From assembly GCF_042648145.1 (NCBI RefSeq), contig NZ_JBHRWV010000008.1, positions 1-64,000 of the forward strand: 64,000 nt of DNA, given 5' to 3'. Under the pieces are notes generated by a model. The model was given only the letters and a program-made list of their open reading frames with translations. It did not search any database and was not told where the DNA came from. A program made the position numbers and the translations under genes. Positions 45,553 through 53,562 of this stretch are shown here, one piece after another. Every line of letters starts with the position of its first letter. The stretch's first letter is position 1. The stretch is from Salinicoccus sesuvii. Lineage in GTDB: Bacteria > Bacillota > Bacilli > Staphylococcales > Salinicoccaceae.

Positions 45553-46032
45553 ATGGCCTTACAAATACTCATCAACCTCGCCCTTGCGTTCCTGTGGATG
45601 TTTATGGCTTCGAACTTTTCTGTAGCATCATTCTTTGCCGGATATATACTCGGTTTTCTGGCAATCTACATGCTTAGGAACTTTCTACCAGAATCGATCT
45701 ACACTAAGAGATTGTACGCTATCATTCGTCTTTGTTTCCTGTTCATATGGGAAATGACGAAAGCGAACATCGATGTGATAAAAATTGTACTTAGTCCAAA
45801 AATGGATATACGTCCTGGATTTTTCGCGTACCCATGTGAACTTGAAGATGAGTGGTCAGTCAGTTTACTCTCCGCTCTGATCACGCTTACCCCAGGTACT
45901 GTCGTCGTGGCAATATCAGACGACCATTCCACCCTGTATATTCATGCTTTGAACATGAAGGATAAGCAAGAAGAGATAGATTCAATCAAGAATGGTTTTG
46001 AAAATGCAATCAGCGAGGTGAAACAAGGATGA
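45553..46032 (+). CDS. mnhE: Na+/H+ antiporter Mnh complex subunit E
   Basis: 159 aa. Two to three N-terminal helices, then a soluble part with the MnhE patterns LLSALITLTPGTVVV (about 108-122) and LYIHALNM. The ATG follows an AACGGAGGTGGAA ribosome site that also spans the mnhD stop. It overlaps mnhF by four bases (ATGA). Confidence 0.93.
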   Translation: MALQILINLALAFLWMFMASNFSVASFFAGYILGFLAIYMLRNFLPESIYTKRLYAIIRLCFLFIWEMTKANIDVIKIVLSPKMDIRPGFFAYPCELEDEWSVSLLSALITLTPGTVVVAISDDHSTLYIHALNMKDKQEEIDSIKNGFENAISEVKQG

Positions 46033-46328
46033 ATACATTTCTTGAGGTTGTTATCATATTCAGCATCATCGTCCTTGCCCTATCTATGCTGGGTATGGTC
46101 TACCGCATGATCAAAGGACCTTCACTTCACGATAAAGTTGTTGCGCTAGATGCATTCGGAATTCTCCTTATGGCTATGATTGCCTTAGTAGCCATGCAGC
46201 TGCACACTACCTACTTGCTGGTTGTCATTCTGTTAATTGGAATACTTGCATTCATCGCTACCATCGCATTTGCGAAATTCTTGGAGAGAGGTGTGATCAT
46301 CGATAATGATAGAGATTATAATGACTAG
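46029..46328 (+). CDS. mnhF: Na+/H+ antiporter Mnh complex subunit F
   Basis: 99 aa, three helices. The conserved segment MVYRMIKGPSLHDKVVALDAFG (about 23-44) identifies MnhF/MrpF. Overlaps mnhE by 4 and mnhG by 23 bases. Confidence 0.93.
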   Translation: MNTFLEVVIIFSIIVLALSMLGMVYRMIKGPSLHDKVVALDAFGILLMAMIALVAMQLHTTYLLVVILLIGILAFIATIAFAKFLERGVIIDNDRDYND

Positions 46329-46695
46329 TATCATTGCTTTTTTCATACTTGCTGGTGCTTTTTTGGCAGCAGTCAGTGCAATCGGAGTCATCCGTCTGCC
46401 CGATGTCTACTCAAGGCTCCATGCATCGTCGAAAAGCTCAACGCTTGGTGTAATGATGATGATGCTCGGCACTTTCCTCTACTTCTGGTACATTGATGGA
46501 TACGTCGACAGCAAACTGTTTCTGGCAATCCTCTTCATTTTCATTACGGCACCCGTATCAGCCCATATGATTTCGCGTAGTGCAATTCACTCGAACGTCA
46601 ATCCTTATAAAATGACGATTATGAATGAACTTGCAAGAGATGAAGAAGGTGCAACCGATTTGCCTAATGAACTGGAAACACACGAACACGACTAA
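46306..46695 (+). CDS. mnhG: Na+/H+ antiporter Mnh complex subunit G
   Basis: 129 aa, three helices and an acidic tail. Conserved AIGVIRLPDVYSRLHASSKSSTLGVMMMMLGTF (about 24-56) identifies MnhG/MrpG. ATG 46306 aligns with the usual N-terminus; ATG 46321 is possible. Last gene of the operon, closed by a strong terminator. Confidence 0.93.
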   Translation: MIEIIMTSIIAFFILAGAFLAAVSAIGVIRLPDVYSRLHASSKSSTLGVMMMMLGTFLYFWYIDGYVDSKLFLAILFIFITAPVSAHMISRSAIHSNVNPYKMTIMNELARDEEGATDLPNELETHEHD

Positions 46696-46698
46696 AAT

Positions 46699-46740
46699 AA
46701 AAAACGATGGATTCCCTTTTTTGGAATCCATCGTTTTTTT
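46699..46740. terminator. Bidirectional terminator after mnhG
   Basis: A 15-bp perfect stem (AAAACGATGGATTCC and complement) with A/T runs on both sides separates mnhG from the converging thioesterase gene. Confidence 0.9.
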
Positions 46741-47116
46741 ATCTCTTCTTTTTCACTGCCATCGTACATCGGGAGAGACAGACAAGATTTGCTTCCTCAT
46801 CTGTAATTTCTATCTCCCATATTTGCGTACTTTTGCCCTGATGACGGCATTTCGCTGTAGCAGTAAGCTTACCCGATTGCTTGGTCTTGATGTGATTTGC
46901 ATTGATTTCCATACCAAAAGTGATTTCGTCCTCTTCGATAATTGCTGCTGCCCCCATACTTGCTGCAGATTCAGCAAGTACAACGTTGGCACCGCCATGT
47001 AAGTAACCAAATGGCTGCAACACTTTCTCGGTCACTGGCATCTCCATAATCATGAGACCAGGGCTATCTTCAACTGTAACGATATCTAGAAGTTCAATTA
47101 GACCGGTCCTATCCAT
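46739..47116 (-). CDS. Hotdog-fold thioesterase (PaaI/YuxO-like)
   Basis: 125 aa acyl-CoA thioesterase-like protein. The hotdog motif FGYLHGGANVVLAESAASMGA (about 36-56) holds the conserved HGG and catalytic-type Glu. Similar proteins hydrolyse phenylacetyl-CoA or DHNA-CoA; the substrate is not evident here. ATG 47116 (MDRTGL) overlaps the upstream aminopeptidase stop by 8 bases; a TTG at 47134 has no ribosome site. Probably cotranscribed with the peptidase gene. Confidence 0.85.
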   Translation of the reverse strand: MDRTGLIELLDIVTVEDSPGLMIMEMPVTEKVLQPFGYLHGGANVVLAESAASMGAAAIIEEDEITFGMEINANHIKTKQSGKLTATAKCRHQGKSTQIWEIEITDEEANLVCLSRCTMAVKKKR

Positions 47117-48599
47117 GAAAATGACCTGCTTCAAACATTTTTACGATAGTGTGAATCATCACACCGGTAGATCCTTTAGGACCTTGAGGTGTCGCTTTAG
47201 TAGTGGTTCCTGTACCGGCGATGTCAAAATGGATCCATGGGGTACCATTTGCAAACTGCTTAATGAAGCAGGCAGCAAAGGAGGCACGCCCTGGTTTCTC
47301 TACATGGTTGGTTAGATCAGCAACTGGTGACTGGCGAACACTTTTTTCCTCTATATCGGAGATTGGCAACTGCCAAACGGCCTCTCCGGTTTGCTCCGAC
47401 ATTTCAATTAACGGCTTTAGGAAGTCAGCATCTTTATTCGTGAAGACACCTGTACGTTCATCACCCAGTGCCGCAACTACAGCCCCTGTCAATGTAGCGA
47501 AATCCATAATTAAGCTTGGTGAGTACTGTGATGCATGGAATACGGCATCTCCAAGTACGAGACGTCCTTCTGCGTCAGTGTTCTTTACTTCCACTGACTG
47601 ACCACTATAAGATATATAAACGTCATCTGGCCTCATGGCGTTGCCGTCAATCATATTCTCCGCCAATGCAACAACACCAATAACATGTACAGGTAGCGAC
47701 ATGCTGGATATTGCGTTCAGCATACCGACAACATTCGCCGCACCACTCATGTCATACTTCATCTCAGGCATCCCTGTCTTTGATTTAATGGAGTATCCAC
47801 CCGTATCGTAAGTGATACCTTTTCCGACGAGTGCCACGGGCTTGTGGCCTTTTGCGTCCGGATGACAGTATTCGATGGTTACAAGGCGCGGCTTGGCATG
47901 TGATGCTTTCCCTACTGCTGTAATCAAACCATAGCCTTCTGACTCAAGTGTATTTTCATCTTTGACCATCCCCGTGACATGGGGGTGAGACTCGAAGATT
48001 TCTGCAATCTTACCTGCCATGACTTCTGGTGTCATAAGATTTGGTGGTGTTTCACTGAAGTTCCTAGCCATATTAATACCTTCACCGAGCTTTCCATAGC
48101 GGGAGACAGTTTCTTTAACATCTATGCTACTTGTTACAGAAAAGGTAGCCGTTTCACTGAACAAAGGTGGTTGATCCATTTTATAGGAATAGAATTCATA
48201 CACGCTGATGTTTGCCATGAGTCCGAGTAGCTCAGCCGCACTATGCACTTCAACAGGGAATGTGTCTAGTAAGATTTGGCCTTTGATAGTATCCGTATCT
48301 TTAAGGAACTGGAACATACTGCCGAATGCTTCCGACAGTCTAATCCGGTCGAGCAGCGAGACATCCCCAAGACCGACGGCGATAACTTTATGATAGTCAC
48401 GCTGGATAACTACGCCGGTCGTAGTCACGGCTCCGAATTCTGTCGATAGTACGTTTTCTTTAATAATCGCCTGCAGTTGACCATTGAGTAGTGTATCAAC
48501 CTCTTCGTAGTTACTCATTTGCGTAGGCTCGTGCGGTAGTCCAATTATAATTGGTTCTTCTGTTGCGACGTATTTATCGCGGAATTGAAATTGCATCAT
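47109..48599 (-). CDS. Leucyl aminopeptidase, M17 family
   Basis: Cytosolic dizinc aminopeptidase, 496 aa. The C-terminal catalytic domain has GKGITYDTGGYSIKSK (about 254-269; Lys and Asp ligands), the MKYDMSGAANV segment, and the signature NTDAEGRL (about 336-343) with metal ligands and the active-site Arg. An AGGAGG ribosome site precedes the double ATG at 48599/48596. Similar to staphylococcal AmpA. Downstream of yuiB-ndh on the strand map but transcribed with the thioesterase. Confidence 0.93.
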   Translation of the reverse strand: MMQFQFRDKYVATEEPIIIGLPHEPTQMSNYEEVDTLLNGQLQAIIKENVLSTEFGAVTTTGVVIQRDYHKVIAVGLGDVSLLDRIRLSEAFGSMFQFLKDTDTIKGQILLDTFPVEVHSAAELLGLMANISVYEFYSYKMDQPPLFSETATFSVTSSIDVKETVSRYGKLGEGINMARNFSETPPNLMTPEVMAGKIAEIFESHPHVTGMVKDENTLESEGYGLITAVGKASHAKPRLVTIEYCHPDAKGHKPVALVGKGITYDTGGYSIKSKTGMPEMKYDMSGAANVVGMLNAISSMSLPVHVIGVVALAENMIDGNAMRPDDVYISYSGQSVEVKNTDAEGRLVLGDAVFHASQYSPSLIMDFATLTGAVVAALGDERTGVFTNKDADFLKPLIEMSEQTGEAVWQLPISDIEEKSVRQSPVADLTNHVEKPGRASFAACFIKQFANGTPWIHFDIAGTGTTTKATPQGPKGSTGVMIHTIVKMFEAGHFHG

Positions 48600-48607
48600 T
48601 GTTCCTC

Positions 48608-48925
48608 CTAGAACATCTGGTATCCGGCTTTACGCAAGTAGCGAATTGTCATACCTGCAAGTATTGTTCCTACCAGCCCACTCCCGAGCATAAGAATATC
48701 TGCAATATGCAGACTGACAAGTCTTTCTCCTAAAATACTGAAAGCCTCAGATGTATTTGTGAAATATTCTGCTGTTGATATGCCATCGACGATGAACAGG
48801 ACTATAAAAGGATAGACGCCCACCATCAGCCATGTCATCTTCAATATCATATTCAAAATGAAACTGATTCCATAGAATAGGACAAAGAAAAGCAACATGG
48901 ATATTGCAAGTTGTATTATTGACAT
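48608..48925 (-). CDS. yuiB: YuiB family membrane protein
   Basis: 105 aa with three hydrophobic helices and a basic end (RYLRKAGYQMF). In Bacillales a YuiB protein is encoded next to the type II NADH dehydrogenase YumB, and the same pairing is seen here. Function unknown. It begins after the ndh terminator, and ends 9 bases before the aminopeptidase start. Confidence 0.7.
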   Translation of the reverse strand: MSIIQLAISMLLFFVLFYGISFILNMILKMTWLMVGVYPFIVLFIVDGISTAEYFTNTSEAFSILGERLVSLHIADILMLGSGLVGTILAGMTIRYLRKAGYQMF

Positions 48926-48949
48926 TTTCTATTACCCTCCACATAAAAA

Positions 48950-48980
48950 AGGCATGGGCATTAAATCAATACCCATGCCT
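48950..48980 (-). terminator. Terminator of ndh
   Basis: Minus-strand GGCATGGGTATT pairs with AATGCCCATGCC (one U-G) and is followed by six T, 16 bases after the ndh stop. Confidence 0.88.
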
Positions 48981-48995
48981 GTGTTATCGGTTGTA

Positions 48996-50201
48996 TCAGA
49001 GCATTTTGCCTTTTGAAACAGCAAGCATCGGTCCACCGATTTTGAATACTGCTCTGGAATCGATGACGCGTTTCATAAGCGCAGCCTTGCGGCCTTTAAT
49101 CTGACGCCCCATTACGAGACCAATTCCATCTTTAGAGCCGAGCGAACAAACTGTACCACGGTCATTGTAGGAGAACGGTTCAAGCTTATCGCCTTTTAAT
49201 GACAATTGGATATTTTTCGCTGTATGCTCAGCAAGTTGCATTGCGATTTGAGCAGTGGTCGGCCATGGGCGGGATTCTTCACCATTCATCACTGCTGCCA
49301 CATCACCGATTGCGTAAATATTATCGTAACCTTCGACCCGTAGATCTGCATTTACCATAATACGCCCGCGCTTGACGCCTTCGAATGATTCGTCCATCAA
49401 CCTATTACCGCGCACGCCTGCTGTCCACACGATGCTGCTCGCTTCAAGCTGTTGCTTCTCACCCTCTACCTCGACAACGAAGCCGTTCTCATTGGCAGCC
49501 ACGATTGGCGTACCCACCATGAACTTAACACCCCGGTCTTTCAAGTACTGCATAGCATATTCCACAAGATTTTCTGGGAACATCGGTAACATTTTCGGCG
49601 CTGCTTCGACACAAGTAAGATTTACTTTATTGTAGTCGATGCCATGACGTTCACACAGCTCGGGAATACTTTCTACAAGTTCACCAAGGAATTCGATACC
49701 CGTAAAGCCAGCACCACCAACAAGGATGGAAATATCCTTATCTTCATTGGACTGCTTATACTTGGCAAAATTGCGCTCGATCTCTTGGCGTGCTGCAAGT
49801 GCAGTCTGCGGGTTGACGAGTGAGTGCGCGTGCTCCGCCATACCTTCGATGCCGAACGTTTCACTTTCAAATCCAAGTGCTACGACGAGAATATCGTAGT
49901 CGAACGTCCCTTGAGTCGTTTCAACCTGCTGTGACTCTTTATCGATCGCAGTCACTTCGGCAGGCACAAAGACAACTTTCTGAGTATCAATGACTTTATT
50001 GATTGGATAGACGCCCTCTTCCCAATCAATCGTCCCAGCAGCCGTTTCGTGCAACCACGTTGCTTCGTAGTGATATTCGTCTTTATTGATGAGTGTAATG
50101 TCGGCATCCTGATGAGATAGCATCTTTTGAAGTTTGGTCACAGTCTGCAGACCAGCGTATCCTGCACCAAGTACAAGAATTTTCTTTCTCTCAAAGCTCA
50201 T
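48996..50201 (-). CDS. ndh: Type II NADH dehydrogenase
   Basis: Membrane-associated, non-pumping NADH:menaquinone oxidoreductase with FAD, 401 aa. First Rossmann motif VLGAGYAGLQT (about 10-20), second GGAGFTGIEFLGEL (about 162-175), VWTAGVRGNRL (about 265) and the AIGDVAAV FAD contact (about 304). The C-terminal amphipathic region (RAALMKRVIDSR) would bind the membrane. Homologous to YumB/NdhC. No complex I genes are in the window. Confidence 0.95.
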   Translation of the reverse strand: MSFERKKILVLGAGYAGLQTVTKLQKMLSHQDADITLINKDEYHYEATWLHETAAGTIDWEEGVYPINKVIDTQKVVFVPAEVTAIDKESQQVETTQGTFDYDILVVALGFESETFGIEGMAEHAHSLVNPQTALAARQEIERNFAKYKQSNEDKDISILVGGAGFTGIEFLGELVESIPELCERHGIDYNKVNLTCVEAAPKMLPMFPENLVEYAMQYLKDRGVKFMVGTPIVAANENGFVVEVEGEKQQLEASSIVWTAGVRGNRLMDESFEGVKRGRIMVNADLRVEGYDNIYAIGDVAAVMNGEESRPWPTTAQIAMQLAEHTAKNIQLSLKGDKLEPFSYNDRGTVCSLGSKDGIGLVMGRQIKGRKAALMKRVIDSRAVFKIGGPMLAVSKGKML

Positions 50202-50257
50202 TATTAGTTCACCTTTTCTCTCCGATATTTAAATTTCACATAAATTTAGACATAATG

Positions 50258-50296
50258 AAATCGCTAATATTATTCTTCTATAATATTAGCGATTTT
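50258..50296 (-). terminator. Hairpin downstream of the IscA-type gene
   Basis: A perfect 15-bp A/T-rich stem (AAATCGCTAATATTA and complement) with an 8-base loop lies 32 bases after the stop at 50328. The minus-strand T run is weak. Confidence 0.6.
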
Positions 50297-50327
50297 CTTC
50301 ACATATATCAAGCGGTTTGCTAAATTA

Positions 50328-50690
50328 TCAGCAATCCGGCTGAGGTGTCCCAGCGTTCGCAGCCGTTCTGAATGACGAGCCGCAGCCGCAGGATAATGTG
50401 GCGTTCGGATTTTCTATTGTGAAGCCGCCACCCATCAGCGACTGTTTATAATCTATGACAGTACCATCGATGACAGGAATGTCGTACTTGTCCAATAGTA
50501 CTTTGACACCATGGAATTCATATACTTCGTCGTTTTCGGACTGCTCCATTTCGGCACCCATACCGTAAGTTAGACCTGTACAACCGCCACCTTGGACTTT
50601 GAATCTGAGGTAGCCATCCGCCATGTCGTTGCTCTCTAGCATATCACGTACTTCATAGGCTGCACTTTCCGTTAAAGTTATATGAGACAT
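50328..50690 (-). CDS. HesB/IscA-type iron-sulfur carrier
   Basis: A-type Fe-S carrier (120 aa) that delivers clusters to apo-proteins. The three conserved cysteines are present: GGGCTGL (about 37) and CGCGSSF (about 101-107). A short extension ending PQPDC adds a fourth cysteine. Resembles YutM/ErpA of Bacillales. Neighbours are ndh, yuzB and nfu, consistent with redox and Fe-S maintenance. Confidence 0.93.
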   Translation of the reverse strand: MSHITLTESAAYEVRDMLESNDMADGYLRFKVQGGGCTGLTYGMGAEMEQSENDEVYEFHGVKVLLDKYDIPVIDGTVIDYKQSLMGGGFTIENPNATLSCGCGSSFRTAANAGTPQPDC

Positions 50691-50742
50691 TTTATCACCT
50701 CTTATTACCTTTTATTAAACTAATTATAAAGCAAACATTGGA

Positions 50743-51006
50743 CTAGTTCAAATCATCCATCCAATCTGAAACTTCGTTCTGATTTCTCTCTATTCTTTTA
50801 TAGATTTTTTCAAGAAGCTTATCTGGTGTCATCGCGCTGACAATTTCACCATCTACGAGTACAAAGAATGCCTTGCTGCATAGGCCGCAATTGTTAAGGC
50901 ATCCGTAATCCAAAACATCGATTTCCGGATTCTCGTCGAGCTCACGATACACTGCTTCTGTTCCTTTAAGCATGTTCGATGAACAGAACTCCACAAGGGT
51001 AAACAT
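50743..51006 (-). CDS. yuzB: YuzB family protein (DUF1450)
   Basis: 87 aa. Conserved cysteines in VEFCSSN (Cys8) and DYGCLNNCGLC (about 33-43), then FFVLVDGEIVSA. This thioredoxin-like Cys pattern identifies DUF1450/YuzB, possibly a [2Fe-2S] ferredoxin-like protein. Function is not established. Divergent from yutJ. Confidence 0.85.
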   Translation of the reverse strand: MFTLVEFCSSNMLKGTEAVYRELDENPEIDVLDYGCLNNCGLCSKAFFVLVDGEIVSAMTPDKLLEKIYKRIERNQNEVSDWMDDLN

Positions 51007-51043
51007 TGGATTCCCTCTTTCTCAGTATTATTACAGGCTTCGA

Positions 51044-51072
51044 TTGTAGTTTATACTGTTAAATATTATAAT
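51044..51072 (+). promoter_or_regulatory. Promoter of yutJ
   Basis: TTGTAG (51044-51049) and TATAAT (51067-51072) have a 17-base spacer, 38 bases before the start codon. Confidence 0.6.
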
Positions 51073-51110
51073 GAAAGTAATAGACTTTCTAAAACAAGGC
51101 GGTACTGACT

Positions 51111-52169
51111 ATGAAAAATATTGTGTGTCTCGGAGGCGGATATGGCAACATGCGTTTCATTCAACGCATACTGCCTAAATTGCCACCAGACTCTACTATC
51201 ACACTGGTTGACAAAAACCCATTTCACGGGTTGAAAACAGAATATTACGCGCTTGCTGCTGGAACAAAAAGTGAAAAGAAAGTTCGGGTGGACTTCCCGG
51301 ATGACGATAAGGTCAACATTATTTACGATACGATCAAAAGTATTAAACTCGAAGAAAATGAAGTGATTCTTGAAAACAGCACAATTGGTTACGACACACT
51401 CATCATCGGGCTCGGCTGTGAAGATAAATATCATGGTGTACCGGGTGCCAGTGAGTACACATATAGTATCCAAACCCTAAGACAATCTCGCACCACTTAT
51501 GAGAAAATTGGTTCGCTAACTCCGGGAGCCAAAGTAGGCATCATCGGTGCCGGGCTCAGTGGTATTGAAGTGGCTAGTGAGCTCCGTGAGGCGCGCAGTG
51601 ACCTTACCATCAAACTATTTGACCGTGGAGATCGCATATTGCCCATGTACCCTGCACGTCTCAGTGCTTATGTGAAAAGATGGTTTGATGAAAACGATGT
51701 TGCTGTCGTCCCGAACGCCAATATTGTCAAAGTGGAAACAGATAAGGTTTACAATAACAATGAATCCCACGACCTCGATATGATCATATGGACAGCAGGT
51801 GTACAGCCTGCAGAAGCAGTACGAGAGTTGCCAGTAGAATTCGGTGCTGGTGGGCGCGTTGTCCTTAATCAATACCATCAGATTCCAAATTTCGAAAACG
51901 CTTACGTTGTTGGGGATTCTGCTGCATTGGAGCATGCTCCTTCAGCGCAAGTCGCAGAAGGTCAGGCAGAACAGATTGCCGAAGTCATTGATCTTCTTAT
52001 AAAGGACAAAACACTTCCGACTGAGATGCCTGAAATAAAGATGCAGGGAATTCTCGGTTCCCTCGGATCCAAAGAAGGATTCGCCTACTTGAAAGAACGT
52101 ACCGTAACGGGTCGTATTGCGCGGATGCTAAAAAGTGGTGTATTGTGGATGTACAAGCTCGGTAACTAA
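51111..52169 (+). CDS. NDH-2-like FAD-dependent oxidoreductase (YutJ type)
   Basis: 352 aa, shorter than typical NDH-2. FAD motif VCLGGGYGNMRFI (about 5-17), second Rossmann GIIGAGLSGIEVASEL (about 143-158), IIWTAGVQPAE (about 225) and YVVGDSAALEH (about 264). It resembles the YutJ paralogue of Bacillales. Electron donor and acceptor are unknown. AAGGCGG lies 8 bases before the ATG. Confidence 0.88.
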   Translation: MKNIVCLGGGYGNMRFIQRILPKLPPDSTITLVDKNPFHGLKTEYYALAAGTKSEKKVRVDFPDDDKVNIIYDTIKSIKLEENEVILENSTIGYDTLIIGLGCEDKYHGVPGASEYTYSIQTLRQSRTTYEKIGSLTPGAKVGIIGAGLSGIEVASELREARSDLTIKLFDRGDRILPMYPARLSAYVKRWFDENDVAVVPNANIVKVETDKVYNNNESHDLDMIIWTAGVQPAEAVRELPVEFGAGGRVVLNQYHQIPNFENAYVVGDSAALEHAPSAQVAEGQAEQIAEVIDLLIKDKTLPTEMPEIKMQGILGSLGSKEGFAYLKERTVTGRIARMLKSGVLWMYKLGN

Positions 52170-52171
52170 AG

Positions 52172-52198
52172 AACAGCCCCCGCATAGCGGGGGCTGTT
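52172..52198 (+). terminator. Terminator of yutJ
   Basis: A perfect 12-bp GC-rich stem (AACAGCCCCCGC and complement) with an ATA loop follows the stop by two bases. There is no long T run; it may serve both yutJ and nfu. Confidence 0.75.
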
Positions 52199-52210
52199 GA
52201 TGTATATGAT

Positions 52211-52453
52211 TTAAAATACCTGCTCGACTTCCACAAAACCCGGAACTTCCTCAAGCAGTGCACGTTCAATACCAGCTTTAAGTGTAATCGTGGAGCTTGG
52301 GCAAGTTCCACACGCACCAAGAAGGCGCAGTTTAACAATGCCATCTTCTACATCCACAAGTTCACAATCTCCGCCGTCTCTAAGTAGGAACGGGCGCAAT
52401 TTATCAAGCACTTCATCGACTTGTTCGAACATCGTATCTTGGCTAGTAGTCAT
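52211..52453 (-). CDS. nfu: NifU C-terminal domain iron-sulfur scaffold/carrier Nfu
   Basis: 80 aa. The single NifU-like domain has the cluster-binding CxxC in GACGTCPSSTITLKAGIE (about 49-66). Such proteins carry [4Fe-4S] clusters to targets such as aconitase. ATG 52453 with AAGGAG 8 bases upstream is preferred to the GTG at 52462. Confidence 0.93.
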   Translation of the reverse strand: MTTSQDTMFEQVDEVLDKLRPFLLRDGGDCELVDVEDGIVKLRLLGACGTCPSSTITLKAGIERALLEEVPGFVEVEQVF

Positions 52454-52551
52454 GAAATTCACTCCTTATTCTTTCTTACGCAAATGATTATATATCTATT
52501 ATAATGGATATGATAAGAAAAATCCATCATCTGAAAGGCGGATGTTATTCT

Positions 52552-52860
52552 ATGAAATATGTGATCAACGTATATGGACGCGACGTCGTTTGTGCCAGCT
52601 GTGTCAATGCACCGGGATCGAAAGATACTTATGAATGGCTTGAAGCGGTTCTAGCACGCAAATATCCGACAGAGGATTTAAATTTCAATTATATCGATAT
52701 CGATCGCACCGACAATCTCTCTGATTTCGATGAAAGTATCATCGAACGCATCAACGAAGACGAATTGTTCTATCCGCTTGTGACAATAAATGATGAGATT
52801 GCTCAAGACGGTCACGTCCAGCTAAAGCCCATCCAAAGAATGATTGAGAAGCAAGCATGA
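52552..52860 (+). CDS. yuzD: YuzD family protein (DUF1462)
   Basis: 102 aa thioredoxin-fold-like protein. N-terminal VYGRDVVCASCVNAPGSKDTYEWL has a CxxC (about 12-15); the rest matches the DUF1462/YuzD pattern. Function unknown; in Bacillales it is found beside yutI/nfu and yuzB, as here. ATG 52552 is preferred to 52504 since AAAGGCGG lies upstream, about 10 bases away. Confidence 0.82.
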   Translation: MKYVINVYGRDVVCASCVNAPGSKDTYEWLEAVLARKYPTEDLNFNYIDIDRTDNLSDFDESIIERINEDELFYPLVTINDEIAQDGHVQLKPIQRMIEKQA

Positions 52861-52865
52861 GCCCC

Positions 52866-52893
52866 GCCACTGGAATATATCCAGTGGCTTTTT
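52866..52893. terminator. Bidirectional terminator between yuzD and bioY
   Basis: GCCACTGG/CCAGTGGC 8-bp stem followed by TTTTTAT, 5 bases after the yuzD stop. Confidence 0.8.
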
Positions 52894-52898
52894 ATATT

Positions 52899-53441
52899 CT
52901 AGTTGCTAGCAAGATTCAGCCCACGTGCATGCAGCGTTCGTGCGAATAGACTGGTGAGTACAGCAACTACGATATCCTTCAAGATGAAGGGCAGGACTGC
53001 CACCTTAAATGCTTCAGCTGCATCCATCGGTGTACCGAGCACGATGTTCATAATGAAGATGAAATATAGAAAGCCGAGTAGGAAAACCGATATCAGTGCC
53101 AGTAGTGTAAAACCAATGCTACCTAATAGTTGTGTTCCATAAGCAGTACCAAGACCCGCGAAGAAAGCTGCCGGTATAAGTCCAACGATAAAGCCAAACG
53201 TCGGGGAGAAGACTGTCGCAATACCTCCCCCACCAGCAAAGACAGGCAGACCGACGAGTCCCATCAGCAAATATACGATGGTACTCAGTGCCCCAAGTCT
53301 TGGTCCAAGAAGTAGACCTGCAAGAAGTGCCATTGGTACTTGGAAGGTGACGGGCACCGGTCCAATGGGAAGTCGGATCTGAGCACCGACCGCAATGAGT
53401 GCAGCAAATAAAGCAACATAGACTAGATGTTTTGTTGACAT
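52899..53441 (-). CDS. bioY: Biotin transporter BioY (ECF S component)
   Basis: Substrate-binding membrane subunit for biotin uptake with the shared ECF module. 180 aa, six helices. Typical BioY features: QIRLPIGPVPVTFQ (about 21-34), GPRLGALSTIVYLLMGLVGLPVFAGGGG (about 47-74) and SPTFGFIVG. Closed-off single gene with a BirA operator in its promoter region, so biotin availability should repress it. Confidence 0.95.
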   Translation of the reverse strand: MSTKHLVYVALFAALIAVGAQIRLPIGPVPVTFQVPMALLAGLLLGPRLGALSTIVYLLMGLVGLPVFAGGGGIATVFSPTFGFIVGLIPAAFFAGLGTAYGTQLLGSIGFTLLALISVFLLGFLYFIFIMNIVLGTPMDAAEAFKVAVLPFILKDIVVAVLTSLFARTLHARGLNLASN

Positions 53442-53493
53442 GTAGTTCCCTCTTTTCGTGATTTGACTACTATCATACCACCAGCCACCTTAT

Positions 53494-53524
53494 TTGTTAA
53501 CCTATTTTTTATAAAGGTTTACAA
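53494..53524 (-). promoter_or_regulatory. BirA operator of bioY
   Basis: Inverted half-sites TTGTTAAC (53494-53501) and GTTTACAA (53517-53524) are separated by 15 bases, matching the BirA operator pattern. It lies 53-83 bases upstream of the bioY start. Confidence 0.9.
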
Positions 53525-53538
53525 ATAATTTATAATTA

Positions 53539-53558
53539 GATCCCCTTTAGAGGGGATC
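53539..53558 (-). terminator. Hairpin after the hydroxyacid dehydrogenase gene
   Basis: An 8-bp perfect stem (GATCCCCT / AGGGGATC) lies 4 bases after the stop at 53563. The T content of the tail is low. Confidence 0.55.
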
Positions 53559-53562
53559 CACT

